Source: Okeania sp034190295 (GTDB taxonomy: Bacteria > Cyanobacteriota > Cyanobacteriia > Cyanobacteriales > Microcoleaceae). From it: a stretch of 64,000 nt of DNA. A model generated the notes under the pieces. It worked only from the letters and a program-made list of their open reading frames with translations, was not told the DNA's origin and did no database searches. Where the stretch lies: positions 52,002-116,001 of the forward strand of contig JAXHSW010000004.1 of assembly GCA_034190295.1 (NCBI GenBank), in the 5' to 3' direction. Within the stretch, counting starts at the first letter, position 1. Each line of letters starts with the position of its first letter. Of this stretch, positions 34,129-43,824 are shown one piece after another. The position numbers were made by a program, and so were the translations under genes.

Positions 34129-35841
34129 TTATTGAAGACCTAAAATACATTTTGCTTCTAATAAAACTAAGTCTGGAATATCTAGAACTTGACAACTTTT
34201 CTGAGCATTTAACAAACTGGGAACTACACCATTTTCCATCTGCATCTTAACTACAGCAGCAGCAGTATTATTTAATTGTCTAAGACGATGATTTTTCGTG
34301 ACATATTCTAAAGTCAACCCTTGAGAATCTAACAACCAAAAATCAATGCCGTATTTTTCAACAAAATTTTGTACCTGTTTTAGATCGGGACTATATTGTG
34401 CTTGGATTAAATCCTGAGCTCGTTGTTTTATTTCCCGATAATATCCCTGATGATAAGGCAAAGCATATTCCGAACCTACTAATATCGAACGTTGAGCAAA
34501 AGTAGGAATATTATTAGCTTCTAATGCTAAAGAAGCAACCCGAATATCTGAAGGTTGTTGGGCTAAATATTCATAAAGTTGGGGTACTTTTCCCACTACA
34601 TAATTAGTCACAGGAAAGTTGTTGGTTAAAGCTGGATATAAAAGAAGGAAAATTAGCACTATATATATAGATATAGTTTTGATTTTTCCGACTGGTTTTG
34701 TTTTCGAGGACTGGTTGAGTAGATGAAATTTGCGCCAGACAAAATCAATTATCAAAGTGAAAGCTATACCACCAGCTAAAGCCATAATTATTCTGAGACT
34801 ATGCTGACTATAACGACTGGGATGATGTAACCGAAATAGTAAAAAGTGAGCAGCTAAAAATATTCCGGTTGATGCTAATAATAATTCTGGTAAAAGGATG
34901 ATTTTATGAGCGATTTTTTTGGCTAGGGGAAAATATGTTGAGCTTAAGAAGATGAGTAATAATCCTGCCCAAACTTGGGGAGGAAAGAAAGATTGAGATA
35001 ACCATTCTGGGGGAATAATACCGGAGCGATCGCCTGTTAACCAAAAGTCAAAACTATTATTTGAAAAGAAGGAAACTCTACCCCCTGGCCAGAATTCTGG
35101 TAATTTTTGAGCTTCAGCTAATGTAATAATCGGACTATATTCGGAGGTATTCAAAGCATAGGGTAAAAGTACGAAAAAACCTGTGGTTAAACCAATAGCT
35201 AAAATGATGAATTTTGGGCGACTTCGGAAGTGGATAAAATCTAAGATTAAGAAAGCAATACAGAGTAAAACTCCTTGGGGATAAAATAATCCGAGCAGAG
35301 CGATCGCTACTGAAATTCCTAAGTAAGAATGTCTGAGGAAATAGTATAAAAATGCCAAAAATAAAGGATAGAAAAATGCTCTGGGGGTAGCGGAGATTAA
35401 GTCATCTTTTAGCCAGAGATTTTGATTCAAAAATAATGTGCTGAGAAACCCAGCGACTGGCACTGGGAATATTTCTATTTCTACTCTAAAACAATAGGCA
35501 GTTGTGATTAATCCTAATATTATTGGTAGAAATTTATTTAATAGTAAAGGTGGAATGCCTACGAGGGAAAATAATTGATAAAAATAAGTATATCCGGTGG
35601 GAGCAACAGATTGAAAATAGTCAGCAATAATATCGTTGGGAAAAAGTTCGGGATTGAGAAATCTTGCCATCCAAAAAACGTGGGAGCGAGCATCATCCTG
35701 CACTACATATTCACTACTAAAAGCGGGAATTATTCCTAAAATTCCACAAATTGTGGCTAAACCTAGACTTAAATAAAACCAAAATCTGACTGGGGTGGGT
35801 GTAGTTAAAAACTTATGCAAGTTAATTTTTCCATAGTCCAT
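34129..35841 (-). CDS. Polytopic membrane protein, likely GT-C type glycosyltransferase relative
   Basis: A 570-residue integral membrane protein with about 11 hydrophobic segments and a soluble C-terminal part of about 150 residues. Its first periplasmic loop carries VVQDDARSHVFWMARF (about 46-61), placing two Asp residues after the first membrane segment, where GT-C enzymes have their catalytic Asp. The C-terminal part has ALPYHQGYYREIKQRAQDLI and YGIDFWLLD. It is a paralogue of the gene at 43825-45915, similar over the whole length except for a large insertion there. The donor would be a polyprenyl-linked sugar if it is a GT-C enzyme (inference). A neighbouring envelope-glycan region supports that role. 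Start ATG at 35841. Confidence 0.75.
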   Translation of the reverse strand: MDYGKINLHKFLTTPTPVRFWFYLSLGLATICGILGIIPAFSSEYVVQDDARSHVFWMARFLNPELFPNDIIADYFQSVAPTGYTYFYQLFSLVGIPPLLLNKFLPIILGLITTAYCFRVEIEIFPVPVAGFLSTLFLNQNLWLKDDLISATPRAFFYPLFLAFLYYFLRHSYLGISVAIALLGLFYPQGVLLCIAFLILDFIHFRSRPKFIILAIGLTTGFFVLLPYALNTSEYSPIITLAEAQKLPEFWPGGRVSFFSNNSFDFWLTGDRSGIIPPEWLSQSFFPPQVWAGLLLIFLSSTYFPLAKKIAHKIILLPELLLASTGIFLAAHFLLFRLHHPSRYSQHSLRIIMALAGGIAFTLIIDFVWRKFHLLNQSSKTKPVGKIKTISIYIVLIFLLLYPALTNNFPVTNYVVGKVPQLYEYLAQQPSDIRVASLALEANNIPTFAQRSILVGSEYALPYHQGYYREIKQRAQDLIQAQYSPDLKQVQNFVEKYGIDFWLLDSQGLTLEYVTKNHRLRQLNNTAAAVVKMQMENGVVPSLLNAQKSCQVLDIPDLVLLEAKCILGLQ

Positions 35842-37150
35842 AGATAGTTATATCATGTCCGGTTGATTAAGATAGTAGGGGAGCGGGGGAGCGGGGGAGT
35901 AGGGGAGCGGGGGAGTAGGGGAGGCCGGGAAAATAGAAAGATTTACTGTTTAAGCACTCATGATAAGTTTTTTCCAAATCGCTCTTATCCAGACATGATA
36001 TTACAAAAAAATGGATATCACATCCGGTAGCATTGGTTTGAAGAAGGCAGAAGGCAGAAGGCAGAAGGCAGAAGGCAGAAGGAAAAATTGCTTATGGATA
36101 GTCAACGACCAGCCACTTCGTGCCTACAAACCCCAAACAATTTTAACCACCCCGTTGATAACTGTTAGCGTAGCTCCTCCGGAGGAGGCTATATGAAACC
36201 CGCATCTATGTGAAAACTCTATAAATAAAACTTATTAAATTCATCTATTTGTGTGATCACACAGTTTTTACTTACATACCAAATAACGGGATAGTTAAGA
36301 CATTGACTGATGATGGTAGGACAGAGAAATATTTTTCTCACTGTTCCCTGCTATGGAATAGTAGCAAAATTTGTAAAGATTCTATGAAGACAAGGACTTC
36401 ATATCTCTGTGAAAATGCTATAAGTAAAACTTATAACTTTAACGTGTTTGTGCGATTTCAGGGTTATTACTTATATGCTTATGTAATAAAAGCCAATATT
36501 ATTTTGCTAACAAATAATGTTGTGACTCTAAACAATTCAGATATTAAATCTAAAATTATGGAGGGTCTTGTGTATGAATAATATATGTTGATTTGAGATT
36601 TATAGCAAGCAAATATTAAGAAAGCTATAATGCTGAATATTCTCTATTTTGCTTAGTTTAAGGCAAATGTTCTGCTGATTTAGTAAGAATCGATATTTCT
36701 GTCTTACCTAGACTAAATCATAATTTAACTTTCCTTGAACAAAAAAAAATATTAGCACAATAATAAAAATTATATTGTTCGATCTAGCAGATTTTTAACA
36801 TTAAAAAAACTAATATATTTACCAAAATTAAATATATGAAGTTTTCGTGAAGATGCTAATGTTAGTAGAAATGGCTGATTACTTTACTGCTATGGTTAGA
36901 GTTATGATTTTTAGTAATGAGTAATGCTGAGCTGTTACGAAGTGGTATGTATCTAGAACTGCTAAAAGCAGTGCCCTGGTTAAGTTTATTCTGTGCAACT
37001 TCGTATTAAATCGGTTACGAATCACTTATAGTTCAAGCTTTTGCTTAACAACGCATTAAGCACTGAGGACTATAAGATATAGTTAAAGCTAATCAACTGT
37101 TCTATAAATCTGTAAATCTGTAGTCAAAGTTATTTGGAAGGATAATTATT
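35842..37150. other. Spacer with short repeats, no supported gene
   Basis: A GGGGGAGTAG tract covers 35876-35925 and a GAAGGCAGAA tract about 36041-36085. A degenerate direct repeat is seen at about 36205-36280 and 36405-36475 (TATAAATAAAACTTAT versus TATAAGTAAAACTTAT, then TTTGTGTGAT versus TTTGTGCGAT). A 110-codon open frame at 36249-36581 overlaps this repeat, has no domain and no clear ribosome binding site, and is left out. The last 150 bp lead to the PEP-CTERM gene. Confidence 0.5.
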
Positions 37151-37891
37151 ATGAAGACAAGTCAAAAATATATTTTTAGCTTATTGGCAGCCACAGCTAT
37201 GTTGGGAGCAGGCACTACCCAGGCAAACGCATTGTTAATCGATGATTTTAGTGTAAGGCAGGATACTGGACTTCAGCCGCTCCCTAGTATACCTAGCAGC
37301 AGCCAAGTAGGACCAGATATTTCTATTATTGGTGGGTTCCGGGATATAGAAGTTATGGGAGATGCTGACGATACGATTGAAACTCGTATCAGAGCAACCG
37401 GTACAGCGCTTTCTTTTAGTAATGATGACGGTACTACCGGCTTTGGAACTATAGTTTGGGATGGAGATGACGATCCCACAGTATTAGATCCTATGGGTTT
37501 GGGAGGAATAGACCTAACCGATCATGATGGTGTGGCTGTAGATCGTTTATTGGTAGAAATCATCTCAGCTGACCTTGCTGGTTTAGAGTTGCACTTTAAT
37601 ATCTATGACCTTGTTGGCGGTGTTTCAACTCTTTTACGTGACTTTGGCCCCATCGGAGATTCGGTTACCGAAGCTTTCCTCTTTGATAATTTTATGGGCG
37701 ATGCAGATTTCACTAATGTTGGTGCAATTGAGTTGAAGATTTCTGGTCCAGCAGAAATTGATGCCCGATTGGCTATGATTGAGACTGGTAAACGTCGCGT
37801 TCCAGAACCTTTGACATCTCTCTGGACTTTGGCCGGAGTATCTGCATTAGGTGGACTATGTGCAAAGAAAAAGGTTGCCAGTAGAAACTAG
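37151..37891 (+). CDS. PEP-CTERM sorted exported protein
   Basis: A 246-residue protein with a Sec signal peptide (hydrophobic about 8-27, cleavage near ANA) and a C-terminal PEP-CTERM signal: VPEP at about 217-220, a hydrophobic segment (LTSLWTLAGVSALGGL) and a basic end (KKKVASRN). PEP-CTERM proteins are cut and sorted by exosortase and are linked to exopolysaccharide in many bacteria. The mature part is acidic, with repeated Asp and Gly and a beta-rich pattern (RDIEVMGDADDTIETRIRAT). Its role is unknown. The start ATG has AAGGA upstream. It lies among glycosyltransferase genes, which fits the usual association, but no exosortase is in the window. Confidence 0.85.
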   Translation: MKTSQKYIFSLLAATAMLGAGTTQANALLIDDFSVRQDTGLQPLPSIPSSSQVGPDISIIGGFRDIEVMGDADDTIETRIRATGTALSFSNDDGTTGFGTIVWDGDDDPTVLDPMGLGGIDLTDHDGVAVDRLLVEIISADLAGLELHFNIYDLVGGVSTLLRDFGPIGDSVTEAFLFDNFMGDADFTNVGAIELKISGPAEIDARLAMIETGKRRVPEPLTSLWTLAGVSALGGLCAKKKVASRN

Positions 37892-38026
37892 CTTATATTC
37901 CAAACAGTACTTGAAGGACTTCTAGGTTGACAGATAACTTAATGTTGATTTCAATCATATGTCCATAATTTAGGAATAATTCCGACGGCTGTTTAAGCCT
38001 ATGGACAAAATAAGTTATGGACTGTA

Positions 38027-38055
38027 TTCGGTGATTCCTCTGGGGTCACCGAATT
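38027..38055 (+). terminator. Likely terminator after the PEP-CTERM gene
   Basis: ATTCGGTGA pairs with TCACCGAAT across a short loop (TTCCTCTGGGG), giving a 9-bp stem about 140 bp after the stop codon. It is followed by TTGCTTTG rather than a pure T run, so efficiency is uncertain. It lies between two convergent genes. Confidence 0.5.
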
Positions 38056-38150
38056 TGCTTTGTAGAGATTGAGAATCACCTTATATAGGGAGGGCGAATA
38101 CCATTCGCCCCTACAGATATCTAAAATCTGCTGTAATAATTAATGCTAAA
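38056..38150. repeat. Internal MITE fragment
   Basis: The palindrome-like phrase AGGGCGAATACCATTCGCCC at about 38092-38112 is the core seen inside MITE copies at 2280 and 7630, here without terminal repeats. Confidence 0.5.
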
Positions 38151-39734
38151 TTATTTGAAAATCCAGAGTTCTCCACTGTTATGAACTAATTCTAGTGGGG
38201 AGTTTTCTTGTGTTTCTAATCCGGAAATTAAACTCCATTCTGGGCGAAAGACAAATACATGACTAAAACCATCAGGAATTTCTGGTACATCACCCACTTC
38301 TACAAATTGAAATTTAACTTGAGGATTAAGTAAATAACTCAGAGAAGCTAATCTTAGGGAATGATTACTAATTACAAGTGGGTTGTTTGTTTGGTTAATT
38401 ATTTCTGCTACTTGAGGGTCATAATAACTACTATATTTATGCCACCAAGTTTCGGCTTGGGAACTAATTCCACAAGAAATTATTCCGGCTGAGATGAGAA
38501 AAACTGTAACTATTTGCCAAAATTTCTGTTGAAGTGGGTAAGTAAAGTTGGTTAATTTATTTGTCAGAAAGTAAGCGATACATAAATAAATTCCCAAGTA
38601 ACTAGGAATCAAATAACGAGCAATACTAGAACGTTGTCCGCCCGACATCAAATCGGAAATTACCATATTTATCGGAGTAATTAATATAAAGGTTAATATC
38701 AACAAACTTACTTCTTTTGGCTGATGCCTACAGACATAATAAATTGAGTATAGGATTAAGACTAAAATTAATCCCAGTAAGTAAGGCCAGACTGTATTTA
38801 AGCTGAGTAAAGCATTATTATCCAAAGCTACATTTCTGACATCAAATAATCTTTCTGAAGAACCAATTTGAATATCTAGAAAAGTAAAACCCAAGTTGAT
38901 AAACCATCTGGTAACTAAGGTTAAAAAAGGTGTTGTTTGAGAGATAAAAGCCGTGTCTTCATAATCGCTAACTATGGCTATTATCCAGGGTAAAAATATT
39001 AGAAATCCCAGAAATGATGCTAGGAGATAAGCTTTTAATCTTTTAGTTAATCGTAACTTTTCAACTAAAAGAACATATAACCCATGCCCCATAACTATTG
39101 ATAGAAAAAATAAATTAGTATATAAGTTTAATATCAAACTAGCCGTGTAAATTAGCCAGCTACGTTTAGTTTGAATTCGCATTGCTCGAAACAAAGCAAT
39201 AGTTGACAATAAAACCGTCACTGCAAATAAACTATAACCCCGTGCTTCTTGAGCATATAAGACTAAAATTGGAGAAATTGCCGTCAGAGCGATCGCTACT
39301 TCTCCAACTAATGATTTATTAAATAATTCTCGGCATAACCAATAAATACAAGGAAATACTAACAAGCTAATTACAGCAGAAAAACTTCTGATTATTCCTA
39401 TAGAGTTATCAAATAATTTTACCCACCATCTCAAAAGTATAAAATAGATGGGAACGTGTTCGGGATTTTCTGTTGCTAAAGAATTAATGGTGCTAATAAA
39501 AGTTTTGTTAGAGTCGATATTTAGATATTGTTGTAAATTTTCTCGATCGACTACACCAGATTTTTGCAGAATGTCAGAGAAATTTTCTTTTGTATAACCA
39601 GCTATTCTGACAGAAGTAATTATCTCATCGTGCCAGTAAACTTTTCGGTCAATATTGATGAATCTGAAGTATATTCCTAAGATTAAGACTATGGCAATTA
39701 ATACTCTTAACCAACGAAAGTAAGATTTTTGCAT
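38151..39734 (-). CDS. GT39-like (ArnT/PMT type) membrane glycosyltransferase, copy 1
   Basis: A 527-residue GT-C membrane protein of the glycosyltransferase 39/ArnT group. The first segment (about 10-26) is followed by FINIDRKVYWHDEIITSVRI, whose WHDE contains the catalytic-type Asp-Glu pair, and later by ENPEHVPIYFILLRWW (about 89-104) and SPILVLYAQEARGYSLF (about 151-167), all hallmarks of the family. About 11 membrane segments are followed by a short soluble C-terminal part. It would move a sugar from a lipid carrier to lipid, protein or glycan outside the membrane; the substrate is unknown. The gene at 40108-41697 is a close tandem paralogue. The last 100 residues of the two are almost identical. 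Confidence 0.88.
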   Translation of the reverse strand: MQKSYFRWLRVLIAIVLILGIYFRFINIDRKVYWHDEIITSVRIAGYTKENFSDILQKSGVVDRENLQQYLNIDSNKTFISTINSLATENPEHVPIYFILLRWWVKLFDNSIGIIRSFSAVISLLVFPCIYWLCRELFNKSLVGEVAIALTAISPILVLYAQEARGYSLFAVTVLLSTIALFRAMRIQTKRSWLIYTASLILNLYTNLFFLSIVMGHGLYVLLVEKLRLTKRLKAYLLASFLGFLIFLPWIIAIVSDYEDTAFISQTTPFLTLVTRWFINLGFTFLDIQIGSSERLFDVRNVALDNNALLSLNTVWPYLLGLILVLILYSIYYVCRHQPKEVSLLILTFILITPINMVISDLMSGGQRSSIARYLIPSYLGIYLCIAYFLTNKLTNFTYPLQQKFWQIVTVFLISAGIISCGISSQAETWWHKYSSYYDPQVAEIINQTNNPLVISNHSLRLASLSYLLNPQVKFQFVEVGDVPEIPDGFSHVFVFRPEWSLISGLETQENSPLELVHNSGELWIFK

Positions 39735-40107
39735 AGAATATTCTGAGGGTAATATGAAATAGGGCGTTGCTGAATTAGTGTATGATATTAATCTTAATTA
39801 CTTAGAAGTCAGGAGGAAAGTAAAGAAGAAGAAAGAGGAGTAGAAGGAGAAAGTTTTTTGGTCGTGTAATTAGTACACCAGTCGTGGGCAAGATGCCCAC
39901 ACTACTAACATTTTAGCATTGATATTTGTACTTCATTTATCTGAAATATGCTGTAATAATAATTAATATCAAATCCGTTTAATTCGGTATAAAAACATTC
40001 TCCATCTTCACCATTACCAAATATTTATAATTTTTTTCCCTCCTGAGTTCTGACTTCTACTTCAAAAGATTTTATACCTATGCTACCGGATTTAATATAA
40101 TGCTAAA
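39735..40107. other. Spacer between the two GT39-like paralogues
   Basis: Contains GGGCGTTGCTGAATTAGTG and short AAGAAGAAAGAGG tracts, but no gene. The two flanking genes are in the same direction, so a promoter may lie here. Confidence 0.4.
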
Positions 40108-41697
40108 TTATTTTAAAATCCAAAGTTCTCCACTGTTATGAACTAATTCTAGTGGGGAGTTTTCTTGTGTTTCTATTCCTGAAATTAAACTCCATTCTGG
40201 GCGAAATATAAACACATGACTAAAACCATCAGGAATTTCTGGTATATCACCTACTTCTACAAATTGAAATTTAACTTGAGGATTAAGTAAATAACTCAGA
40301 GAAGCTAATCTTAGGGAATGATTACTAATTACAAGTGGGTTGTTTGTTTGGTTAATTATTTCTGCTACTTGAGGGTCATAATAACTACTATATTTATGCC
40401 ACCAAGTTTCTGCTTGGGAACTAATTCCACAAGATATTACTCCTACAGAAATTAGAGTAACTGTTATTATTTGCCAAAATTTATATTTAACTTGGTTACT
40501 AAAGTTGGTTAGATTAGTAGCTAAAAGATAAGCAACAGATATTTGAATTCCTAAGTAAGTAGGGATGAAATAACGAGGAATAGTTGAACGTTGTCCACCG
40601 GAGATTAAATCGGGAATTATTAAGGTGATGGGAGTGATTAATATTAAGGTTAAAAGAAACAGACTTACTGATTTAGGTGCATTCCGACAGATAAAATAAA
40701 TCGAGTATATTACTAAGATTAAAGTTATCAATAATAGATACGGCCAGATTGTATTGAGACTTAATAAAGCATCGTTATCAAAAACAATATTTTTGACATC
40801 AAATAATCTTTCTGAAGAGCCAATTTGAATATCTAGAAAAGTAAAGCCTATATTAATAAACCATCTTTTCAACAAGGTTAATAAAGGTGCTGTTTGAGAT
40901 ACCCATTTTGTGCCATCGAAATGCTCAATTATTACTATAAACCAGGGTAAAAAAATTAGAAATCCGGAAGCAGATGCTAGGAGATAAGCTTTTAATTTTT
41001 TGGTGAATTTTAGTTTTTCGATTAAAAGTATATATATTCCATGACCAAAGGCTACTAATATGGAAAAAAGATGAGTATATAAGGCAAAGATTAAACTTAC
41101 TGTGTAAATTTGCCAGTTACGTTTAGTGGGGATTTTTATTGCCCGAAGTAAGGCAATACTTGATAATAAAATTGTTACTGTAAATAAACTATAAACCCGT
41201 GCTTCTTGAGCATATAATACTGAAATTGGAGAAACTGCCGTCAGAGCGATCGCTATTTCTCCAACTAATGATTTATTAAATAATTCTCGGCATAACCAAT
41301 AAATACAAGGAAATATTAATAAACTGGTCAAAGCTGAGAAACTTCTGGTTACTGCTACAGAATGACCAAATAATTGTACCCACCATCTGAGCAGTACAAA
41401 ATAAATTGGTAAATGTTCGGGGTTTTCTGTTGCTAAGGAGTTGATAGTATTAATGACATTTTTATTAGGGTTAGTTCCTTGATACTGCTGGAAAAATTTC
41501 CCAGTAATTATGTCAGCTTCATCGGTTATATCCTCTAATTCGCCTCTAGTATAACCAGCAATTCTTAAGGAGGTAATTGTTTCATCGTACCAGTAAACTT
41601 TGCGGTCAATATTTATGAATCTGAAATATATTCCTAAGATTAAGGTAATGGCAATAAGTATTTTTAGCCAAGTAAAATAAGGTTTTTTATAGAACAT
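40108..41697 (-). CDS. GT39-like (ArnT/PMT type) membrane glycosyltransferase, copy 2
   Basis: A 529-residue paralogue of the downstream gene, with the same features: FINIDRKVYWYDETITSLRI (the acidic pair is YDE here), ENPEHLPIYFVLLRWW and SPISVLYAQEARVYSLF. About 11 membrane segments are predicted by eye. A stretch after the first loop (GELEDITDEADIITGKF) differs most from copy 1 and may reflect a different acceptor. The last 300 bp match copy 1 almost perfectly, with 158 bp identical, which is far more than the rest of the gene. Start ATG at 41697. Role as for copy 1. Confidence 0.88.
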   Translation of the reverse strand: MFYKKPYFTWLKILIAITLILGIYFRFINIDRKVYWYDETITSLRIAGYTRGELEDITDEADIITGKFFQQYQGTNPNKNVINTINSLATENPEHLPIYFVLLRWWVQLFGHSVAVTRSFSALTSLLIFPCIYWLCRELFNKSLVGEIAIALTAVSPISVLYAQEARVYSLFTVTILLSSIALLRAIKIPTKRNWQIYTVSLIFALYTHLFSILVAFGHGIYILLIEKLKFTKKLKAYLLASASGFLIFLPWFIVIIEHFDGTKWVSQTAPLLTLLKRWFINIGFTFLDIQIGSSERLFDVKNIVFDNDALLSLNTIWPYLLLITLILVIYSIYFICRNAPKSVSLFLLTLILITPITLIIPDLISGGQRSTIPRYFIPTYLGIQISVAYLLATNLTNFSNQVKYKFWQIITVTLISVGVISCGISSQAETWWHKYSSYYDPQVAEIINQTNNPLVISNHSLRLASLSYLLNPQVKFQFVEVGDIPEIPDGFSHVFIFRPEWSLISGIETQENSPLELVHNSGELWILK

Positions 41698-41984
41698 TAA
41701 TTTAGAATTTAGAATTTAGAATTTAGAATTAATTATTGCCTATCTGATAATTGAGCTATTTTTAAGGGTAAAAGGTAATCAGCTCCTTCGCTATAAACTG
41801 AATTTACCTTTTATAATCAAAGGAAAGCTATTTTCTCCAAAATTTATTTTATGAGTGAACATGAGAAAGAGACTCAAATGGAAGTTAGTCTTGGTGCGAC
41901 TTCACAGTTTTATGAAAAAAAAATCTGTTGGAATTAGGCAATAGCCAAAAGGTAAATGATAGCTAATAGCTGACTACTGAATGT

Positions 41985-43541
41985 TTACTTATCAATGACT
42001 TGATACATCTTATACAAATTATCTATATAAGTTTTTTCTACTCCTGAACATTGAATAGAATCATCATTTTCAATAATTATATGAGTTATCTGATATTTAT
42101 CAATTAAATTTTGCAAAGCCTGACATTTAGCTATGGCAGAATTATCATAAAATTGCTGTGCCATTAATAATCTATTGTGCCATTCAATAACTTCTGTATC
42201 TTTGTAGGGATGAGATTTAAGATTAATCAAAATTGGCGCACCTGTAGCAATTCTAAAATCAACGAATTTCCCAGAAGCATAAGGAACTAAATATATATCT
42301 TTTGCTTGTTTATTTTCTTTGACATATTCCATAATAATTGGCGTATCTTTTTGATTAATAGTTAGCTTTTCTAGTTGTATTCCTACTCCTGACAATATGA
42401 ACAAATATATTCCTACTAAAGTGCCAATTTCCAGTAGTTTTTTGTATTTGAGAATCTGGGGATAATATCTATCAAAAATAATAGCCACAATGTAGGCACT
42501 TATCATACAAGTAGAAATGGGAACTAAAAAAGCGGAGACTCGCCAAGGAGTAAGAAATGCTAAAGTATTACTGACAGAAATTATTTGAATTATTGTCAGA
42601 ATAGTTGCTGTGGCAAAGGGAAAAAATAAGATAAAAAATAATCTAGTTTTGCGGAGAAGATAGAGAGCGATCGCTACTACTAAAATTTGTATTGGGGCGG
42701 CAGGTTCAGTTAACCAAATATCGGGGAAGGAATGATGGGGAATTCGATTTACAAGTAAACTTTCAGAAATTTGAAAAAGCTCTGGAGATGTGGGTCTAAA
42801 AGTAATAGTCATATAACTGACTACTGGTAAGACTAAGATGAATGAAACGACACCTATTAATAATGATTTTTTGAGATTATTTTCATTTTTATAAGTGAGA
42901 ATTAGATAAGCTAAAGTTAGTAAAGCTGCACTAGGAAGATATGTAGGATGAAAAGTTGCTGCTACCCCTAAAGCGAATACTGCTAAAAAGGGTTTTTTTC
43001 TCAGAAAGGCATAGATAGAAAAGATAATTAAGACTCCAAATGTACAGGGTTGAAAATAGTCACCGAGAATATATTGTTCGGCTAAACCATAGTGGAGATG
43101 TACATGAGTTTTAAAGTCAAATATTCTAATTTGTAGACAGTGGATAATCAGGAGAAGGAGAAAATAAATTAATAGTTTAAGTCGGGAAGTATTAATTTTA
43201 AAAATTACTGAAGCAATGCCAAGCATACTGTAAATATAGATGCCAAAAATAAGGATGTAATAAAAGTAGAAAAAGTTTTCATGGAGGTAAGTGTAAGTAA
43301 TTTGAACTAAAAAAGTAAAAGCGGCTAAAGGGTCGAGTGTATTAGCTAACCAATCTTGGTTTAAATAACCTAAATCAGCTTTAGCTAATCCTTGTAAAAA
43401 TTTAGTATGTTGATTTGAGGTATATAGAGGGTCTTGAGTATAGGAAATTCCGAAAATTAAACCTAGGATAAAAATTTGAGCTATGGGATTGAGTATTTTA
43501 TTTTTCAATGTCTTGAATAAGGAAGAAACTGAAGAAGTCAA
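41985..43541 (-). CDS. Polytopic membrane protein of unknown function in the glycosyltransferase cluster
   Basis: A 518-residue protein with about 11 hydrophobic segments and a soluble C-terminal part containing a Cys pair (residues about 467 and 502). Conserved-looking features are YTQDPLYTSNQHTKFLQG (about 34-51), LNQDWLANTLDPLAAFTFLV (about 59-78), HYGLAEQYILGDYFQP and FHPTYLPSAALLTLAYL. The build matches GT-C enzymes and related cyanobacterial membrane proteins, but I do not recognise a named family. No ATG is available near the N-terminus; the start is put at TTG 43541, inside a GAAGTCAAAAGTC repeat, and another TTG (43508) is possible. The repeat may have overwritten the original start. 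Confidence 0.72.
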   Translation of the reverse strand: MTSSVSSLFKTLKNKILNPIAQIFILGLIFGISYTQDPLYTSNQHTKFLQGLAKADLGYLNQDWLANTLDPLAAFTFLVQITYTYLHENFFYFYYILIFGIYIYSMLGIASVIFKINTSRLKLLIYFLLLLIIHCLQIRIFDFKTHVHLHYGLAEQYILGDYFQPCTFGVLIIFSIYAFLRKKPFLAVFALGVAATFHPTYLPSAALLTLAYLILTYKNENNLKKSLLIGVVSFILVLPVVSYMTITFRPTSPELFQISESLLVNRIPHHSFPDIWLTEPAAPIQILVVAIALYLLRKTRLFFILFFPFATATILTIIQIISVSNTLAFLTPWRVSAFLVPISTCMISAYIVAIIFDRYYPQILKYKKLLEIGTLVGIYLFILSGVGIQLEKLTINQKDTPIIMEYVKENKQAKDIYLVPYASGKFVDFRIATGAPILINLKSHPYKDTEVIEWHNRLLMAQQFYDNSAIAKCQALQNLIDKYQITHIIIENDDSIQCSGVEKTYIDNLYKMYQVIDK

Positions 43542-43824
43542 AAGTCAAGAAGAAGTCAAAAGTAAGAAGGAAGAAGGAAGAAATTGAAGAAGTTAAAAGT
43601 CAAGAAGAAGTCAAAAGTAAGAAGGAAGAAGGAAGAAGGAAAAAATGGATGGAGATACTAAAAATTTACCACTCCATTGAATTAACCTCAACCAATTATA
43701 GACACGGTGTAGACATCAGGTATTAAATCCATACAGAAAAAGATAATACTAGAAAATTTATACCATAACGATAAATTAAATACAGAAGAAATAGGCTGCT
43801 AATTTCAGTATTTTTTCTTATTAC
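43542..43824. repeat. Short AAGTCAAAAG / GAAGGAAGAA repeat tracts
   Basis: From about 43535 to 43645 tandem units of GAAGAAGTCAAAAGT and AAGGAAGAAG alternate. The rest is plain AT-rich spacer. Confidence 0.6.

Noticed and set aside
36249..36581. Open frame of 110 codons before the PEP-CTERM gene
   Set aside because: It overlaps a degenerate direct repeat, lacks a ribosome binding site and has no domain; composition is like the neighbouring spacer.
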